Origin: Curtobacterium sp. MCSS17_008
Lineage (GTDB): Bacteria > Actinomycetota > Actinomycetes > Actinomycetales > Microbacteriaceae
Assembly: GCF_003234185.1 (NCBI RefSeq)
Contig: NZ_QKSM01000008.1
Coordinates: 1-64,000, forward strand
DNA: 64,000 nt
Direction of reading: 5' to 3'
Program-made: the position numbers and the translations under genes
The notes under the pieces: model-generated
What the model was told of the DNA's origin: nothing
Databases searched by the model: none
What the model saw: the letters and a program-made list of their open reading frames with translations, nothing else
Part shown: positions 17,139 through 28,466 of the stretch, piece after piece
How positions within the stretch are numbered: position 1 is the stretch's first letter
Layout of the letters: every line of letters starts with the position of its first letter

Positions 17139-18553
17139 CGCGCGCGCGTCCCGTCGTGCAGGGCGCCGAGGACCTGCGGGATGATCCGGTACACGTCGCC
17201 GCAGCTCAGCGTCATGATGATGTCGCCGTCACGGGCGACCTCGGCGGCTCGCGCCGCGGCGTCGTCCCAGTCTGGCAGGAACTCGACGTGCGACTGGTCC
17301 GCGAAGCGCTCCTGCACCAGGGCGCCCGTGACACCGGGCTCCGGGTCCTCGCGGGCGCCGTAGACGTCGAGCACCACCGTGTGGTCGGCGAGCTCCTCGT
17401 ACACCTTGGCGAAGTCACCGGCCATCAGCCGGGTGCGCGAGTACAGGTGGGGCTGGTGGATCGCGATGATCCGCCCGTCGCCGACGACGTTGCGGGCCGC
17501 GCGCAGGGCGGCGGCGACCTCGGTGGGGTGGTGCGCGTAGTCGTCGTACACCGACACGCCGCGCTCGACGCCGTGCAGCTCGAACCGACGCTCCGTCCCA
17601 CCGAACGCCTCGATGCCACGGATCGCGTCCTCGGGTGCGACACCGAGGGCGGTGAGGACAGCGAACGCGCCGACCGCGTTGACGGCGTTGTGCCGACCGG
17701 GAACGCGCAGGGTCAGGTGGTGGGTCTCGCCGGCGGCGCGGAGGTCGACCTCGACGCTGGCGGCCTCGACGATGCGCTCGATGCGCACGTCGGCGTCCGC
17801 GGCCTCGCCGAAGGTGACGACCTCCGGCGCGTCCTGCCGCGCCCGGACACCCGCGGTGACGCGCTTCGCGCCCGCGTCGTCACTCGAGACGACGATGCGC
17901 TCGCTCGCCTTGCCGGCGAACTCGACGAAGGCGTCGATGAACGCCTCCTCGCTGCCGTAGTGGTCGAGGTGGTCGGCGTCGACGTTGGTGATGAGGGCGA
18001 CGGCGACGTCGTAGAGCAGGAACGAGCCGTCCGACTCGTCGGCCTCGACGACGAACAGGTCGCTGCTGCCCGGCGCCGAGCTCGTCCCGAGGGACTGGAT
18101 GACGCCGCCGTTGACGAAGCTCGGGTCGAGGCCGAGCTCGACCAGTGCGGTGACGATCATGCCCGTCGAGGTGGTCTTGCCGTGCGCTCCGGCCACCGCG
18201 ACCAGGCGGTGCTCCGCGATGAGCGCGGCGAGGGCCTGCGACCGGTGCAGGACCGGCAGACCGCGTCGCCGGGCCTCCAGGAGCTCGGGGTTGTCGGGCC
18301 AGAGCGCGCTCGTCACGACGACGGTGTCGGCGGCGCCGAGGTTCCCTGCGTCGTGGCCGATGTGCACCTCGGCGCCGAGCGCGCGCATCGTGCCGGTCGT
18401 CGCGGTCTCGCGGGAGTCACTGCCGGTGACGCGGTGACCTGCGGCCAGGAACATCCGGGCGATGCCGCTCATGCCGGAGCCGCCGATGCCGACGAAGTGG
18501 ACCGTGCCGAGGTCGTCCGGGATCGGCTGGGTCAGGTCCGGCTTGATGGTCAT
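17135..18553 (-). CDS. murC: UDP-N-acetylmuramate--L-alanine ligase
   Basis: A 472-residue cytoplasmic ATP-dependent ligase adding the first amino acid to UDP-MurNAc. The UDP-binding N-terminus [20 protein letters not shown], the P-loop [14 protein letters not shown] near residue 115, [12 protein letters not shown], and [10 protein letters not shown] with [10 protein letters not shown] are all clear. The ATG (MTIKPDLTQ) overlaps the murG stop by 4 bp. It is followed directly by ftsQ, the order seen in other actinobacteria. Length and motifs are normal. Confidence 0.96.
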   Translation of the reverse strand: MTIKPDLTQPIPDDLGTVHFVGIGGSGMSGIARMFLAAGHRVTGSDSRETATTGTMRALGAEVHIGHDAGNLGAADTVVVTSALWPDNPELLEARRRGLPVLHRSQALAALIAEHRLVAVAGAHGKTTSTGMIVTALVELGLDPSFVNGGVIQSLGTSSAPGSSDLFVVEADESDGSFLLYDVAVALITNVDADHLDHYGSEEAFIDAFVEFAGKASERIVVSSDDAGAKRVTAGVRARQDAPEVVTFGEAADADVRIERIVEAASVEVDLRAAGETHHLTLRVPGRHNAVNAVGAFAVLTALGVAPEDAIRGIEAFGGTERRFELHGVERGVSVYDDYAHHPTEVAAALRAARNVVGDGRIIAIHQPHLYSRTRLMAGDFAKVYEELADHTVVLDVYGAREDPEPGVTGALVQERFADQSHVEFLPDWDDAAARAAEVARDGDIIMTLSCGDVYRIIPQVLGALHDGTRAR

Positions 18554-19653
18554 CGTTCCTCCGTGGTGGTGCTGGTGCTCGGGCGCTTCGAGGCGTCGCG
18601 GACGAGGGCCGTCATGCGGTCCGCGCCGTCGCGGTGTCCGACGCTGCCCGCCCGCACCGCCATGTCGGCGATCCGAGCCCGGTCCCGCAGGATCCCGAGC
18701 AGCTGGAACGTCACCCACTCCTCGGTGAATTCCCCGTCGTCCACCAGGACCGCTCCCCCGGCGTCGACGACGTCCTTCGCGTTGTACCGCTGCTCGCCGT
18801 TGCCCACCGGGTAGGGCACCAGCACGCTCGGCAGCCCGACCGCGGTCAGCTCGCACACCATGCCGGCACCCGATCGCGAGACGACGAAGTCGGACGCCGC
18901 GTAGGCCAGGTCCATGCGGTCGCAGTAGGGCAGCACGTGGTAGCCGTCGAGGTCGCTCGGGCCGATGTCCGACTTGCCGCCGACGACGTGCAGGACCTGC
19001 CATCCGGCGTCGACGAGCGCCGTGGCCGAGCGGTTCACCGTCGTGTTGATGCTCCGCGCACCCGACGACCCGCCGGTGACGAGCAGGACCGGGCGCTCCG
19101 GGTCGAGGCCGAACTCCGCGAGTCCCTCGGCGCGGGCGGCCCGCCGGTCGAGCGTCTCGATCTCCCGGCGGAGCGGCATGCCGACGACGCGACCGTGACG
19201 CAGGCGCGTGTTCGAGAACGTGACGCCGACGTGCCGGGTCAGGAACGCGGCGAGGCGGTTGGCCAGGCCGGGCTTGGCGTTCTGCTCGTGCACGACGATC
19301 GGCGTACCGGTGCGCTTCGCAGCGATGTAGGCCGGCGCGGCCGCGTAGCCGCCGACACCGAGGACGACCTCGACGTCGTGCTCACGGATCAACTGCTCGG
19401 TCCGCCGGACCGCTCCGAGGAAGCCGCCCGGGAACCGGAGTGCGCGGGCGTCGAGCCGTCGCGGGAACGGCAGACGCGGGATGGTCAACAGCTCGTAGCC
19501 GCGCATCGGGACGAGTCGCGCCTCGAGTCCCTCCGCCGTCCCGAGGACGAGCACGCGCGCGTCCGGGTCGCGCTCGGTCAGGCGGTCGGCGACCGCGAGC
19601 AGCGGGTTGACGTGGCCGGCGGTACCGCCGCCGGCGAAGAGGTACGTGCTCAC
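18550..19653 (-). CDS. murG: UDP-GlcNAc:lipid I N-acetylglucosamine transferase
   Basis: A 367-residue GT28 glycosyltransferase on the cytoplasmic face of the membrane, converting lipid I to lipid II. The N-terminal [20 protein letters not shown] glycine loop, [29 protein letters not shown] and the C-terminal donor-site block [23 protein letters not shown] are diagnostic. The GTG start overlaps ftsW by 4 bp and the 3' end overlaps murC by 4 bp. Confidence 0.96.
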   Translation of the reverse strand: MSTYLFAGGGTAGHVNPLLAVADRLTERDPDARVLVLGTAEGLEARLVPMRGYELLTIPRLPFPRRLDARALRFPGGFLGAVRRTEQLIREHDVEVVLGVGGYAAAPAYIAAKRTGTPIVVHEQNAKPGLANRLAAFLTRHVGVTFSNTRLRHGRVVGMPLRREIETLDRRAARAEGLAEFGLDPERPVLLVTGGSSGARSINTTVNRSATALVDAGWQVLHVVGGKSDIGPSDLDGYHVLPYCDRMDLAYAASDFVVSRSGAGMVCELTAVGLPSVLVPYPVGNGEQRYNAKDVVDAGGAVLVDDGEFTEEWVTFQLLGILRDRARIADMAVRAGSVGHRDGADRMTALVRDASKRPSTSTTTEER

Positions 19654-20909
19654 CGGAGCACTCCGTTCTGTGGTGCGGGGACCTGGCCGTTCTTCCCGGG
19701 CAGGTCGCGGGCGAAGGACAGCACGACCCCGATCGCCACGAGGGTCATGATGAGCGCCGACCCGCCCGCCGAGATGAGGGGCAACGGGACGCCGAGGACC
19801 GGGAGCAGGCCCAGGACCACGGCGATGTTGACGAGCGCCTGCCCGATGATCCACGCCATGATCGCCCCGGTGACGGTGCGGACGAAGGGGTCGGTGGACT
19901 GCCGGACGACCTTGACCATGCTCACGGCGAGGACGACGAACAGGGCAAGGACGACGACGGCGCCGATCAGTCCGAGCTCCTCGCCGATGATCGCGAAGAT
20001 GTAGTCGTTGTCGGCTTCCGGCAGCCACGACCACTTGGCCTTCGAGTTGCCGAGTCCGACGCCGAACACACCGCCGGACGCCAGCGCCCACATGCCGTGC
20101 ACGGGCTGCCAGCAGAGGTCCTGGTACTGGTTCGAGTCGGTGCAGCCGGAGAGCCAGGCGTTGATGCGGTACTGGCGGGACGACGACGCCATCGTGACGA
20201 AGGGCAGCACCACGAGCATCGCCACGATGCCCACGAGCAGGTGCCGCGCGCGGGCTCCGCCCACGTAGAGCGCACCGAACACGAGGATGACCATGATCAT
20301 CGCGGTTCCCTGGTCGCCGCCGAGGACCACGAACCCGAGTGCGAGGACCGATGCGATGCCGACCGGGACGAAGACCTCCTTCCAGTCGTCGAGCTTGTCG
20401 CGCTTGACGTGCAGGATGGCGCCGATGCCGAGCGCGAGTCCGAGCTTCACGACCTCGGACGGCTGCGCGGTGAAGGAGCCGAGCTCGATCCAGTTCCGGT
20501 TGCCCTGGATGTCGAGGCCGAGCGGGGTGAACACGAGCAGCTGCAGGACGAGTGCCGCGAAGAGGATCCGCATCGCCCACTTCCGCCACATCCGGGCGGG
20601 GACGCGGCTCGCGACGAGCATGAGCGGCACACCGAGGACGGCGTACAGCCCCTGGCGCGACGCGGCGCCGAAGAAGTCGTGCGTCGCCGCGTACTGCTCG
20701 ACGCTCGACGAGGACAGCACCATGACGACGCCGAAGACGACCAGGAACAGCGTCACACCGAGGATCGTGTAGAAGGTGCTCGACTCCGCGACGAAGAGGT
20801 TCTTCACCGCGACGACGGCGCCGCGACCCCGGTGGGGTGCGTCGGCGTGCGGAGTGCTGCCCGTCGTGCGGCTGCCGCTACGGCCGCTCGGGAGATCCGT
20901 GGTCGCCAT
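19650..20909 (-). CDS. ftsW: Putative lipid II polymerase / divisome protein FtsW
   Basis: A 419-residue SEDS-family glycosyltransferase that polymerises septal peptidoglycan with FtsI. After a ~35-residue cytoplasmic N-terminus ([20 protein letters not shown]) there are about ten membrane segments. Family marks are QPSEVVKLGLALGIGAILHV, the WSWLPEADNDYIFAIIGEELG loop near residue 290, and PLPLISAGGSALIMTL near the end. The chosen ATG overlaps murD by 32 bp, longer than the usual 4-bp overlaps in this cluster, so a start a few codons later is possible. Confidence 0.94.
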   Translation of the reverse strand: MATTDLPSGRSGSRTTGSTPHADAPHRGRGAVVAVKNLFVAESSTFYTILGVTLFLVVFGVVMVLSSSSVEQYAATHDFFGAASRQGLYAVLGVPLMLVASRVPARMWRKWAMRILFAALVLQLLVFTPLGLDIQGNRNWIELGSFTAQPSEVVKLGLALGIGAILHVKRDKLDDWKEVFVPVGIASVLALGFVVLGGDQGTAMIMVILVFGALYVGGARARHLLVGIVAMLVVLPFVTMASSSRQYRINAWLSGCTDSNQYQDLCWQPVHGMWALASGGVFGVGLGNSKAKWSWLPEADNDYIFAIIGEELGLIGAVVVLALFVVLAVSMVKVVRQSTDPFVRTVTGAIMAWIIGQALVNIAVVLGLLPVLGVPLPLISAGGSALIMTLVAIGVVLSFARDLPGKNGQVPAPQNGVLR

Positions 20910-22407
20910 CGGCTGTGCCTCCCAGGTGCTCGTGGACCGCCGCCGCGAATCGACGCCCCCGGTCTGCGTAGGAGCCGAACTGGTCGAACGACGCCGCGGC
21001 CGGGGCGAGGAGGACCGTGTCGCCCGGTCGCGCGACCGATGCGGCATGCCGGACCGCCTCGGGCATGACCTGATCAGTGTCCGTCGCCTCGACCTGCAGG
21101 ACCGGCACCGCGGGCGCGTGTCGTGCGAATGCCTCGAGCACGGGGGTCCGGTCCGTACCGATCACGACGACGGCACGGGCGTCCGGGCCGAAGCGCTCGA
21201 CGAGGCCGTCGATGTCGACGCCCTTGAACTGGCCGCCGACGATCCAGACCACGGTGCCGAAGGACGACAGGGACGCGGTCGCCGCGTGCGGGTTCGTGGC
21301 CTTCGAGTCGTCGACCCAGGCGATGCCGTCCGCCGTCGCGACGTGCTCGGTGCGGTGGTGGTCGGCACGGAAGCCCTGCACCGCGGCGCGGATGTGGGCG
21401 GGCTCGACCGCTGCGGCCCGGGCGAGGGCGGCGGCGGCGAGCACGTTCATGGTCATGTGCGGGCTCGCGAGCCCGGCGGTCTCGAGGTCGGCGACGGTCG
21501 CGAGCTCGAGCGCGCTGTTCCGGCGGTCCTCGGTGAAGGCCCGGTCGCACAGCACGTCGTCGACGACCCCGACGTCACCGGGAGCCGGTACGCCGGGAGT
21601 GAACCCGACGGCACGGCAGCCCTCCACGACGTCGGCCTGCTCGACCATGCGGCGGGTGGCCTCGTCCGCGGTGTTGTACACGCACGCCATCACGGTGCGC
21701 TCGTAGACCTTCGCCTTCGCGGCACGGTAGGCCTCGGCCGAGCCGTGCCACTCGAGGTGGTCGTCCGCGATGTTCAGGCAGGTGCTCGCGAGCGGCACCA
21801 CGGCGCCGTCGCCCGCCGTCGGCATGTAGTGCAGCTGGTGGCTGGAGAGCTCCACGACCAGGACGTCGAAGCCCTCCGGGTCACGCACGACGTCGAGCAC
21901 CGGCACCCCGATGTTCCCGCATGCCACCGCCCGCAGACCGGCGGCGGCGAACATCGCGGTCGTCAGCTGCGTGGTGGTGGTCTTGCCGTTCGTGCCCGTG
22001 ATGGTCACCCACGGCGCGGCGATCGGCCCGCGCACGACCTTGTCGCGCACACGCCAGGCGAGCTCGACGTCGCCCCACACCGTGCTGTTCGCGGTCGCCC
22101 ACTGCACGGTCGGGTTGTGCGGCGGGAGACCGGGCGACACGACGACGACGTCCGGGGCCTGCGCCTCGAGCGCCGAGGGCACCGTGTCGAGCGGGGTGCG
22201 CACGAACCGCGCCCCGATGACGTCCAGGAGCTCGACGGTGCCGTCGGCGCCGTCAGGTGCGTAGACCGCCACGTCGCTGCCGAGCTCGACGAGCGTGTCG
22301 GCCACGGAGAAGCCGGTGGAGCCGAGGCCGAGCACGGCGACCCGCAGCCCCTTCCAGCCCTCGGCGTACCAGCTGTCGAGTCCTGCGAGGCGGGCGTCAG
22401 CCGACAC
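20878..22407 (-). CDS. murD: UDP-N-acetylmuramoyl-L-alanine--D-glutamate ligase
   Basis: A 509-residue Mur ligase adding D-glutamate. Visible are the N-terminal [20 protein letters not shown] fold, the P-loop [18 protein letters not shown] near residue 120, [12 protein letters not shown] and [16 protein letters not shown] 22407 ([18 protein letters not shown]) fits family N-termini and overlaps mraY by 11 bp. A GTG eleven codons further upstream (22440) is possible but would overlap mraY by 44 bp and adds non-homologous residues. Confidence 0.94.
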   Translation of the reverse strand: MSADARLAGLDSWYAEGWKGLRVAVLGLGSTGFSVADTLVELGSDVAVYAPDGADGTVELLDVIGARFVRTPLDTVPSALEAQAPDVVVVSPGLPPHNPTVQWATANSTVWGDVELAWRVRDKVVRGPIAAPWVTITGTNGKTTTTQLTTAMFAAAGLRAVACGNIGVPVLDVVRDPEGFDVLVVELSSHQLHYMPTAGDGAVVPLASTCLNIADDHLEWHGSAEAYRAAKAKVYERTVMACVYNTADEATRRMVEQADVVEGCRAVGFTPGVPAPGDVGVVDDVLCDRAFTEDRRNSALELATVADLETAGLASPHMTMNVLAAAALARAAAVEPAHIRAAVQGFRADHHRTEHVATADGIAWVDDSKATNPHAATASLSSFGTVVWIVGGQFKGVDIDGLVERFGPDARAVVVIGTDRTPVLEAFARHAPAVPVLQVEATDTDQVMPEAVRHAASVARPGDTVLLAPAAASFDQFGSYADRGRRFAAAVHEHLGGTADGDHGSPERP

Positions 22408-23500
22408 GGGCGATCCATTCCAGGTAGAAGAGTCCGACACCGGCCGCGACGCACAGTCCCGCGATGATCCAGAACCGGACGACGACGGTCACCTCGGCCC
22501 ACCCCTTCAGCTCGAAGTGGTGGTGCAGCGGACTCATCCGGAAGATGCGCTTGCCGTGGGTGATCTTGAAGTAGGCCCGCTGCAGGATGACCGAGCCGGT
22601 GACGATGAAGAACAGGCCGCCGATCAGGATGAGCAGCAGCTCCGTGCGGCTGAGGATCGCGAGACCGGCCAGCGCGCCGCCCAGCCCGAGCGAGCCGGTG
22701 TCGCCGAGGAAGATCTGCGCCGGCGAGGTGTTGTACCAGAGGAAGCCGATCAGGCCACCGCAGACCGCCGCCGCGACGACCGCCAGGTCGAGCGGGTCCG
22801 ACGTGCTGTAGCAGGCGTGCGCGGTGCTCTCGTCGAGGCGGACGCCGCCGCAGATCTGGTTCGACTGCCAGAAGCCGATGACGACGTACGAGCCGATCGC
22901 CAGGATGCTCGAGCCGGTGGCGAGGCCGTCGAGGCCGTCCGCGACGTTGACGCCGTTCGACGTCGACACGGTGAGCAGGACGATCCACGCGAGGTACAGG
23001 ATCGTGCCGATGACGGTGCCGAGCACCATGAAGTCGAGCCACGGGACGTCCCGGATCGCCGAGATCATGGTCGATGCCGGGGGCTTCCCGTTGCCGGTCG
23101 GCACGACGAGCGCGATCGTGGCGAAGACCACCCCGACGATGACCTGCCCGAGCACCTTCGCCCACCCGCCGAGCCCGAGGCTGCGCTGCCGACGCACCTT
23201 GAGGAAGTCGTCGATGAAGCCGACGAAGCCGAGCCCGACCATGAGGAAGAGCACGAGCAGTCCGGAGAGCGTCACCGAGTCGCGGCCGACCAGGTGTCCG
23301 ACGAAGTACCCGAGCACCGCGCCGATGATGAGGACGATGCCGCCCATCGTCGCCGTGCCGCGCTTGGTGTGGTGCGACTGCGGTCCGTCGTCACGGATGA
23401 ACTGTCCCCACCCGAGACGGTGGAACAGCTTGATGAACAGCGGTGTGAGCAGCAGTGTGAACACCAGCGCCACGGCGCCGGCGACGAGGAGCGCGATCAT
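22397..23500 (-). CDS. mraY: Phospho-N-acetylmuramoyl-pentapeptide transferase
   Basis: A 367-residue polytopic membrane enzyme transferring phospho-MurNAc-pentapeptide to the polyprenyl carrier to make lipid I. About ten hydrophobic helices are seen. The catalytic motifs are [19 protein letters not shown] near residue 40, [16 protein letters not shown] near 95, [14 protein letters not shown] near 175, and the histidine-rich [15 protein letters not shown] near the C-terminus. The ATG overlaps murF by 4 bp. Confidence 0.97.
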   Translation of the reverse strand: MIALLVAGAVALVFTLLLTPLFIKLFHRLGWGQFIRDDGPQSHHTKRGTATMGGIVLIIGAVLGYFVGHLVGRDSVTLSGLLVLFLMVGLGFVGFIDDFLKVRRQRSLGLGGWAKVLGQVIVGVVFATIALVVPTGNGKPPASTMISAIRDVPWLDFMVLGTVIGTILYLAWIVLLTVSTSNGVNVADGLDGLATGSSILAIGSYVVIGFWQSNQICGGVRLDESTAHACYSTSDPLDLAVVAAAVCGGLIGFLWYNTSPAQIFLGDTGSLGLGGALAGLAILSRTELLLILIGGLFFIVTGSVILQRAYFKITHGKRIFRMSPLHHHFELKGWAEVTVVVRFWIIAGLCVAAGVGLFYLEWIARVG

Positions 23501-25008
23501 TCGGTGACACCTCCGAGGCGGTCGCCGAGGAATCGCAGTTCGGCGGACTTCGAGGACTTGACGAGGACGACGTCGCCGGGGCGGACCATCTCCTGCAGGG
23601 CGTGGACGGCGTCGTCGACGTCCTCGATGTACACGGACTCGCCGTCCCACGACCCCTCGAGGGTGGCGGCCTGGTGGATCGGCGCGGCACCGGGTCCGAC
23701 GACCACGAGCTGTCCGATCCCGAGACGGACGACGAGCCGGCCGATGCGGTCGTGCTCCTCCGTCGAGAACTCCCCGAGCTCCGCCATCTCGCCGAGCACG
23801 GCGACGGAGCGCTCCCCCGGGCGCACGATCTGCGCGAGGGTGCGGAGCGCGGCCGCCATCGAGTCGGGCGAGGCGTTGTAGGCGTCGTTGATGACGGTGA
23901 CGCCCTCCGGGCCGCCCTGGAGGAGCTCCATGCGCCAGCGCTCGGCACGCGTCATCGACGCGAGCGCCTCGGCGCCGGCGGCGAGCGGGATGCCCCAGAG
24001 GTGGGCCACGGTGAGCGCGGCCGAGGCGTTCATGGCGTGGTGCTCGCCGAGGATGGCGAGGCGGACGTCGACGGTTTCGGGGACCGGGGACGTGCCTCCC
24101 ACGTGGTCCGCGGCGGCCTCGTCCAAGACGGGAGGCGCGGTGAGCGTGAAGCGCGTCCCGCTGCGGTCGGTCTCGACACCGGCGATGCGGTAGTCCGCAC
24201 CGGCGGACGTGCCGAATCCGACGACGGTCGCGTCGGTGATCGCGCGCATGGACGCGACCCGGTCGTCGTCCACGTTGAGCAGCGCGGTCGCGGTGGCGGG
24301 CAGGTCGGTGACCATCTCCGACTTCGCGCGCTGCGTCGCCTCGATGCCGCCGAACTCGCCGGCGTGCGCGAGCCCGACCTTGAGGACGACGCCGACGTCC
24401 GGTTCGGCGATCGACACGAGCTTGGCGATGTGCCCCGTGCCGCTCGCGCCCATCTCGACCACGAGGAAGCGGGTGTCGTGCGTGATCCGGAGCATCGACA
24501 CCGGGGCGCCGACGTGGTTGTTGAACGACCCCTGCGGCGCGACGGTCGCGCCGTGCTGCTCGAGGATCGTGCGGAGCATGTTCTTCGTGCTCGTCTTGCC
24601 GTTCGAGCCGGTGATGCCGACCACCCGCAGCGGCGCCGGGCGGCCGTGCTCGTCGACGCGGGTGGCGCTCGAGGCGCGGACGCGCGAGACGACCTCGTGC
24701 GCGAGCGCGGCGAGGGCCGCGTACCCGTCGGCGACGACGATCTGCGCGGTGCCGGTGCCCTCGGTGTCGGAGCCCTCGGGCAGGTCGACGGCGCGCTCGG
24801 TCACGACCAGGGCGGCACCGGCCCCGGCTGCGTCCGGGACGAAGCGGTGGCCGTCGGTCTCCTCGCCGAGGAGCGCGAAGAACACGCTGCCGGGGCCGAC
24901 CAGGCGGGAGTCGGTCTCGACGCTGCCGTCGACGATCTGCTCGGGCGCACCGCCGACGAGCTCGCCGCCGATCGCGGTGGCGATCTCGGCGAGGGTCAGG
25001 GCGATCAT
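23497..25008 (-). CDS. murF: UDP-MurNAc-tripeptide:D-Ala-D-Ala ligase
   Basis: A 503-residue Mur ligase completing the pentapeptide precursor. P-loop [20 protein letters not shown] lies near residue 115, with [37 protein letters not shown], and the ending [16 protein letters not shown]. Start ATG ([10 protein letters not shown]) overlaps murE by 4 bp. About residues 290-310 contain a proline/alanine-rich stretch ([14 protein letters not shown]) that looks like a lineage-specific insertion; its DNA carries an inverted GCCTCCC/GGGAGGC pair at 24091-24139. Confidence 0.95.
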   Translation of the reverse strand: MIALTLAEIATAIGGELVGGAPEQIVDGSVETDSRLVGPGSVFFALLGEETDGHRFVPDAAGAGAALVVTERAVDLPEGSDTEGTGTAQIVVADGYAALAALAHEVVSRVRASSATRVDEHGRPAPLRVVGITGSNGKTSTKNMLRTILEQHGATVAPQGSFNNHVGAPVSMLRITHDTRFLVVEMGASGTGHIAKLVSIAEPDVGVVLKVGLAHAGEFGGIEATQRAKSEMVTDLPATATALLNVDDDRVASMRAITDATVVGFGTSAGADYRIAGVETDRSGTRFTLTAPPVLDEAAADHVGGTSPVPETVDVRLAILGEHHAMNASAALTVAHLWGIPLAAGAEALASMTRAERWRMELLQGGPEGVTVINDAYNASPDSMAAALRTLAQIVRPGERSVAVLGEMAELGEFSTEEHDRIGRLVVRLGIGQLVVVGPGAAPIHQAATLEGSWDGESVYIEDVDDAVHALQEMVRPGDVVLVKSSKSAELRFLGDRLGGVTE

Positions 25009-26630
25009 CGGATCTCCTCCGCCGGACCGGAGTTCGGCTCCCAGCCGGCCTCGCGCAGGGCCTGTCGGGCCTCGTCGCGGGCCGAGTACGGCGTGCGGAC
25101 GCCGGCGATGTCGCGGTAGTCCTGGTGCCCGGGGCCGGCCCAGAGGATCGAGTCCCCCTCGCCGAGCAGGCTCACGGCCTTGCGGATCGCGGCCTCGGGC
25201 GGGCTGACCTCGTACGTCTCGTGGTCCGGGTACGCCTCGCGCGCGGCGTCGACCAGGGTCTTCCGGATGCTCGCGGCGTCCTCGAAGCGGGGGTGGTGGT
25301 CGGTGATGACGAGGATGTCGCTCCCCGCCGCCGCAACGCGGGCCATGTCGCCGCGCTTGGTCTTGTCGCGGTCGCCGTCGGCGCCGAAGAGCATGAGGAC
25401 CTTCCCCGGCGTGAACTGCCGCACGGCGGCGAGGGTGTTCTCGAAGGCGTCGGCGCTGTGGCCGAAGTCGACGTAGACGCTCGGGCCGCGGTCCCCGGAC
25501 ACGCGCTCGGTCCGGCCGGGCAGGTAGCACTCGATGGCGCTGAGGCGCTGCTCGTCGGTCTCGTCGGCGTACCGGCGGTGGCCGGACTCGAGCGCCTGCG
25601 CGATGGCGCCGAGTTCGAAGCCGCCCTCGACCAGCATGACGATCGCGAGCGCGGCGTTCGCGGCCATGTGCCAGCCGATCAGCGGCACACGCGTCGTGAG
25701 CTCGCGGCCCTCCGGTCCGGCCAGACGGAACTCGGTGTAGGCGGCGTGCGCCTCGACGATGTCGACGTGCCACTCGGCCTCGACGTCGGGGTGCACCGTG
25801 ATGGTCGTGACGGGGATGCGGGAGTCCTGCACCACGCGGTGACCCCAGTCGGTGTCCAGCGAGACGACGCCGCGTCGGGCGTGCTCGGGCTGGAACAGCG
25901 GGAGCTTCGCCTGGTAGTACTCCTCCATGTCGGCGTAGTCGTCGAGGTGGTCGTGCGACAGGTTCGTGAACCCGGCGACGTCGAAGACGATCCCGTCGAC
26001 GCGGTGGCGGCTGAGGGCCTGGGCGCTCACCTCGACCGCGACGGCACGGACCTCGGCCTCGCGCATGCGGGCCAGGAGCGCGTGCATCTCGCTCGCCTCG
26101 GGCGTGGTCAGGCGGCTCGTCACGCTGAGCGACCCGATGTGACGCTCCGCGGTCGAGCTCAGGCCGGTGACCAGGCCGAGCTGCTTGAGGATGCCCTCGA
26201 GGATGTAGGACGTGCTCGTCTTGCCGTTCGTGCCGGTCGTCGCGAAGAGCTGCGGGAGGTCGGTGGCCTCGTCCGGGTGCGTGCGGTAGACCCACGCCGA
26301 GACGTCGCCGAGGGCGGCTCGCGGGTCCTCGACCACGAGCACCGCGAGGCCAGAGGGTTCGGCGAGGGCGACGCCGTCCGCGTCGGTCAACACCGCGACG
26401 GCACCGCGCTCGGCGGCCTCGGCGGCGAACTGCGCGCCGTGTCGGTTCGCGCCGTGCACGCCGACGAACAGGTCACCGGGCTGCACCTCGGCAGCACTCA
26501 GCGTGACGCCCGTCGTCTCGACGGCGTCGACCGTGCCGACGACGCGCATGCCGAAGGCGTTCGCGAGTTCGGCCACACTCCTCGGGGTCGGGTGTTCGGG
26601 TCGGAGGACCGGGGGGATCCGTGCGGACAA
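25005..26630 (-). CDS. murE: UDP-MurNAc-tripeptide synthetase MurE (third-residue ligase)
   Basis: A 541-residue Mur ligase adding the third stem-peptide residue. Motifs: [19 protein letters not shown]-loop near residue 130, [37 protein letters not shown] and [16 protein letters not shown]. At the position where diaminopimelate-adding enzymes carry DNPR, the sequence is TDHHPR, so the amino acid added is probably not meso-DAP. TTG 26630 is chosen: it follows AAGGAG and fits family N-termini. A GTG at 26648, overlapping the ftsI stop by 4 bp, is the alternative. Confidence 0.93.
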   Translation of the reverse strand: MSARIPPVLRPEHPTPRSVAELANAFGMRVVGTVDAVETTGVTLSAAEVQPGDLFVGVHGANRHGAQFAAEAAERGAVAVLTDADGVALAEPSGLAVLVVEDPRAALGDVSAWVYRTHPDEATDLPQLFATTGTNGKTSTSYILEGILKQLGLVTGLSSTAERHIGSLSVTSRLTTPEASEMHALLARMREAEVRAVAVEVSAQALSRHRVDGIVFDVAGFTNLSHDHLDDYADMEEYYQAKLPLFQPEHARRGVVSLDTDWGHRVVQDSRIPVTTITVHPDVEAEWHVDIVEAHAAYTEFRLAGPEGRELTTRVPLIGWHMAANAALAIVMLVEGGFELGAIAQALESGHRRYADETDEQRLSAIECYLPGRTERVSGDRGPSVYVDFGHSADAFENTLAAVRQFTPGKVLMLFGADGDRDKTKRGDMARVAAAGSDILVITDHHPRFEDAASIRKTLVDAAREAYPDHETYEVSPPEAAIRKAVSLLGEGDSILWAGPGHQDYRDIAGVRTPYSARDEARQALREAGWEPNSGPAEEIR

Positions 26631-26644
26631 GTGCTCCTTCTTCC

Positions 26645-28414
26645 TCACCACGTGGACGGGTACAGCTGCGCCTCGGCCGTGGAGGGGGCTACTCGGTACT
26701 TCTCGAGCACCTGGGACATGAGTGTGCGGAACGCCGGAGCCGCTCCGCTGGACCACTTGTTGGTCTGCGGCTTCGTGAACGTCACCGTGACAACATACTG
26801 GGGGTCCTCGGCGGGTGCCATTCCGGCCACCGACGTGATGCGCTGGCCGCCGTAGCCCTTCGCGCCCTCGGCCACCTCGGCGGTACCGGTCTTCGCGGCG
26901 ATGTTGTAGCCGGAGATCGGCTTCATGCCGACGAGCGTGCCGCCCGTGACCACGCTCTGCAGCATCTTGACGGTCTGGTCGGCAGCAGCGGCGGACACCA
27001 CCCGGGAACCCTGCACGTCGGGCGCGTCGATCGTCTTCCCGTCGGCGGTCGTGCACCCCTTGACCATGTGCAGCGGGATCCGGACACCCTGGTTCGCCAG
27101 GGTCTGGAACACGCTCGCGACCTGGACCGCGGTCGTCGAGATGCCCTGGCCGAACATCGAGTTGATGTCGGTCTGCTGGTCCCAGTCCGGGCTCGCGCCG
27201 TACTGCATGCCCGGCTGGCCGGGGTACTGGATGGCCGACTCCGGCTCGAACAGGCCGAACTTCTTCATGTAGTCGTAGCGCTGCTGCGTCGTCAGCCGTC
27301 CACCGAGCTCGGTGATGCCGACGTTCGACGAGTTCTGCAGGATGCCCGTGAGCGTGAGGTTCTCGGTCTCGTGGTACTCGGAGTCCTGGATCTTGCCGCC
27401 CCAGGGGAACGTCCGCGAGTAGGGCACGACCGCCCGGTCGGTCGGACTCGACTTGCCCTCGTTGATGAGGGCCGCCGCGATCGCCGCCTTGATCGTCGAG
27501 CCGGGCTCGTACGTCGACGTCAGCGCGCGGGACCCGAACGCGCCCTTGTCCTCGGTCGCGTCGACGTCGTTCGGGTCGACGGTCGGGTAGTCCGCGACGG
27601 CGAGGAGCTCACCGGTCTCCACGTCGACGACGGTGGCGGTCGCGGACTCGGCCTGCAGGGTCTTCGCCGCCGACGCGATCGTCTGCTGGGCCATGTACTG
27701 CAGGTCGCTGTCGATCGTGGTCTCGAGCGTGCCACCGTCCTTGGCCTGCTTCGTCGTGCGGGTGCTGCCCGGCAGCTGCACGCCGTCCTCACCGCGCTCG
27801 TACGTCTCCGAGCCGTTCGTGCCCGCGAGGCACCGGTCGTACGAGTACTCGAGACCGGCTTGGGCGCCGTCCGTGCCCATGAACCCGGTCAGCGCACCGC
27901 CGGTGGCCCCCATCGGGTAGACCCGCGCCGCCTGCTGCTCCTTGTAGACCCACGGGATGCCGAGTTCCGCGACCGCCTCGTACTGCTTCACGTCGAGACC
28001 CTTGACGAGGTACGCGAAGTCCGACCTCGGGTTCGCGGCGATGTTCCGCTCCATCGTCGCGGCGTCGCCGCCGGACGCCTCCGCGAGCGCGTCGAGTGCC
28101 TGGTCGACGGAGACGTCCTTCACACGGTCCCCGCCGAGCTTCCCCCGGAACTCCTTGACGAGCCGCGGTGCGGTGGTGATGTTGTAGCGGTTCACGCTGT
28201 CGGCGAGTTCGGAGCCGTTGCGGTCGACGATCGCTCCGCGGGTGCCGTAGATCGTCACCGGGATGCTGCGCTTCTGCTTGGACGCGTCGTTGAGTGCCGC
28301 CGCCTGGACGACCTGGATGTCGACCAGTCGGATCACGAAGACCGCCACGAGGGCGATCACGGCGATGATCACCACGCTGTAGCGGAGTCGTGGGTTGCGG
28401 ATCGTCTTCGTCAC
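26645..28414 (-). CDS. ftsI: Septal peptidoglycan transpeptidase FtsI (PBP class B)
   Basis: A 589-residue class B penicillin-binding protein. One N-terminal membrane helix (YSVVIIAVIALVAVFVIRLV) is followed by the dimerisation/pedestal domain starting GTRGAIVDRNGSELA, then the transpeptidase domain. The active-site motifs are complete: SxxK as YEPGSTIKAAIAA near residue 300, SxN as NSSNVGITELG, and KTG as IAAKTGTAEV. It lies between ftsL and murE with short gaps, the canonical dcw position. Confidence 0.96.
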   Translation of the reverse strand: MTKTIRNPRLRYSVVIIAVIALVAVFVIRLVDIQVVQAAALNDASKQKRSIPVTIYGTRGAIVDRNGSELADSVNRYNITTAPRLVKEFRGKLGGDRVKDVSVDQALDALAEASGGDAATMERNIAANPRSDFAYLVKGLDVKQYEAVAELGIPWVYKEQQAARVYPMGATGGALTGFMGTDGAQAGLEYSYDRCLAGTNGSETYERGEDGVQLPGSTRTTKQAKDGGTLETTIDSDLQYMAQQTIASAAKTLQAESATATVVDVETGELLAVADYPTVDPNDVDATEDKGAFGSRALTSTYEPGSTIKAAIAAALINEGKSSPTDRAVVPYSRTFPWGGKIQDSEYHETENLTLTGILQNSSNVGITELGGRLTTQQRYDYMKKFGLFEPESAIQYPGQPGMQYGASPDWDQQTDINSMFGQGISTTAVQVASVFQTLANQGVRIPLHMVKGCTTADGKTIDAPDVQGSRVVSAAAADQTVKMLQSVVTGGTLVGMKPISGYNIAAKTGTAEVAEGAKGYGGQRITSVAGMAPAEDPQYVVTVTFTKPQTNKWSSGAAPAFRTLMSQVLEKYRVAPSTAEAQLYPSTW

Positions 28415-28466
28415 GCGGTTCGGTCCTTCCCGGGTGGTGCGGCGGCAGGGGGTCCCGACCCGCGGG

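Noticed and set aside
26631..26648. GTG 26648 as the murE start (4-bp overlap with ftsI)
   Set aside because: Overlap style favours it, but it lacks a Shine-Dalgarno sequence, and the TTG at 26630 follows AAGGAG and matches family N-termini. Kept only as an alternative.
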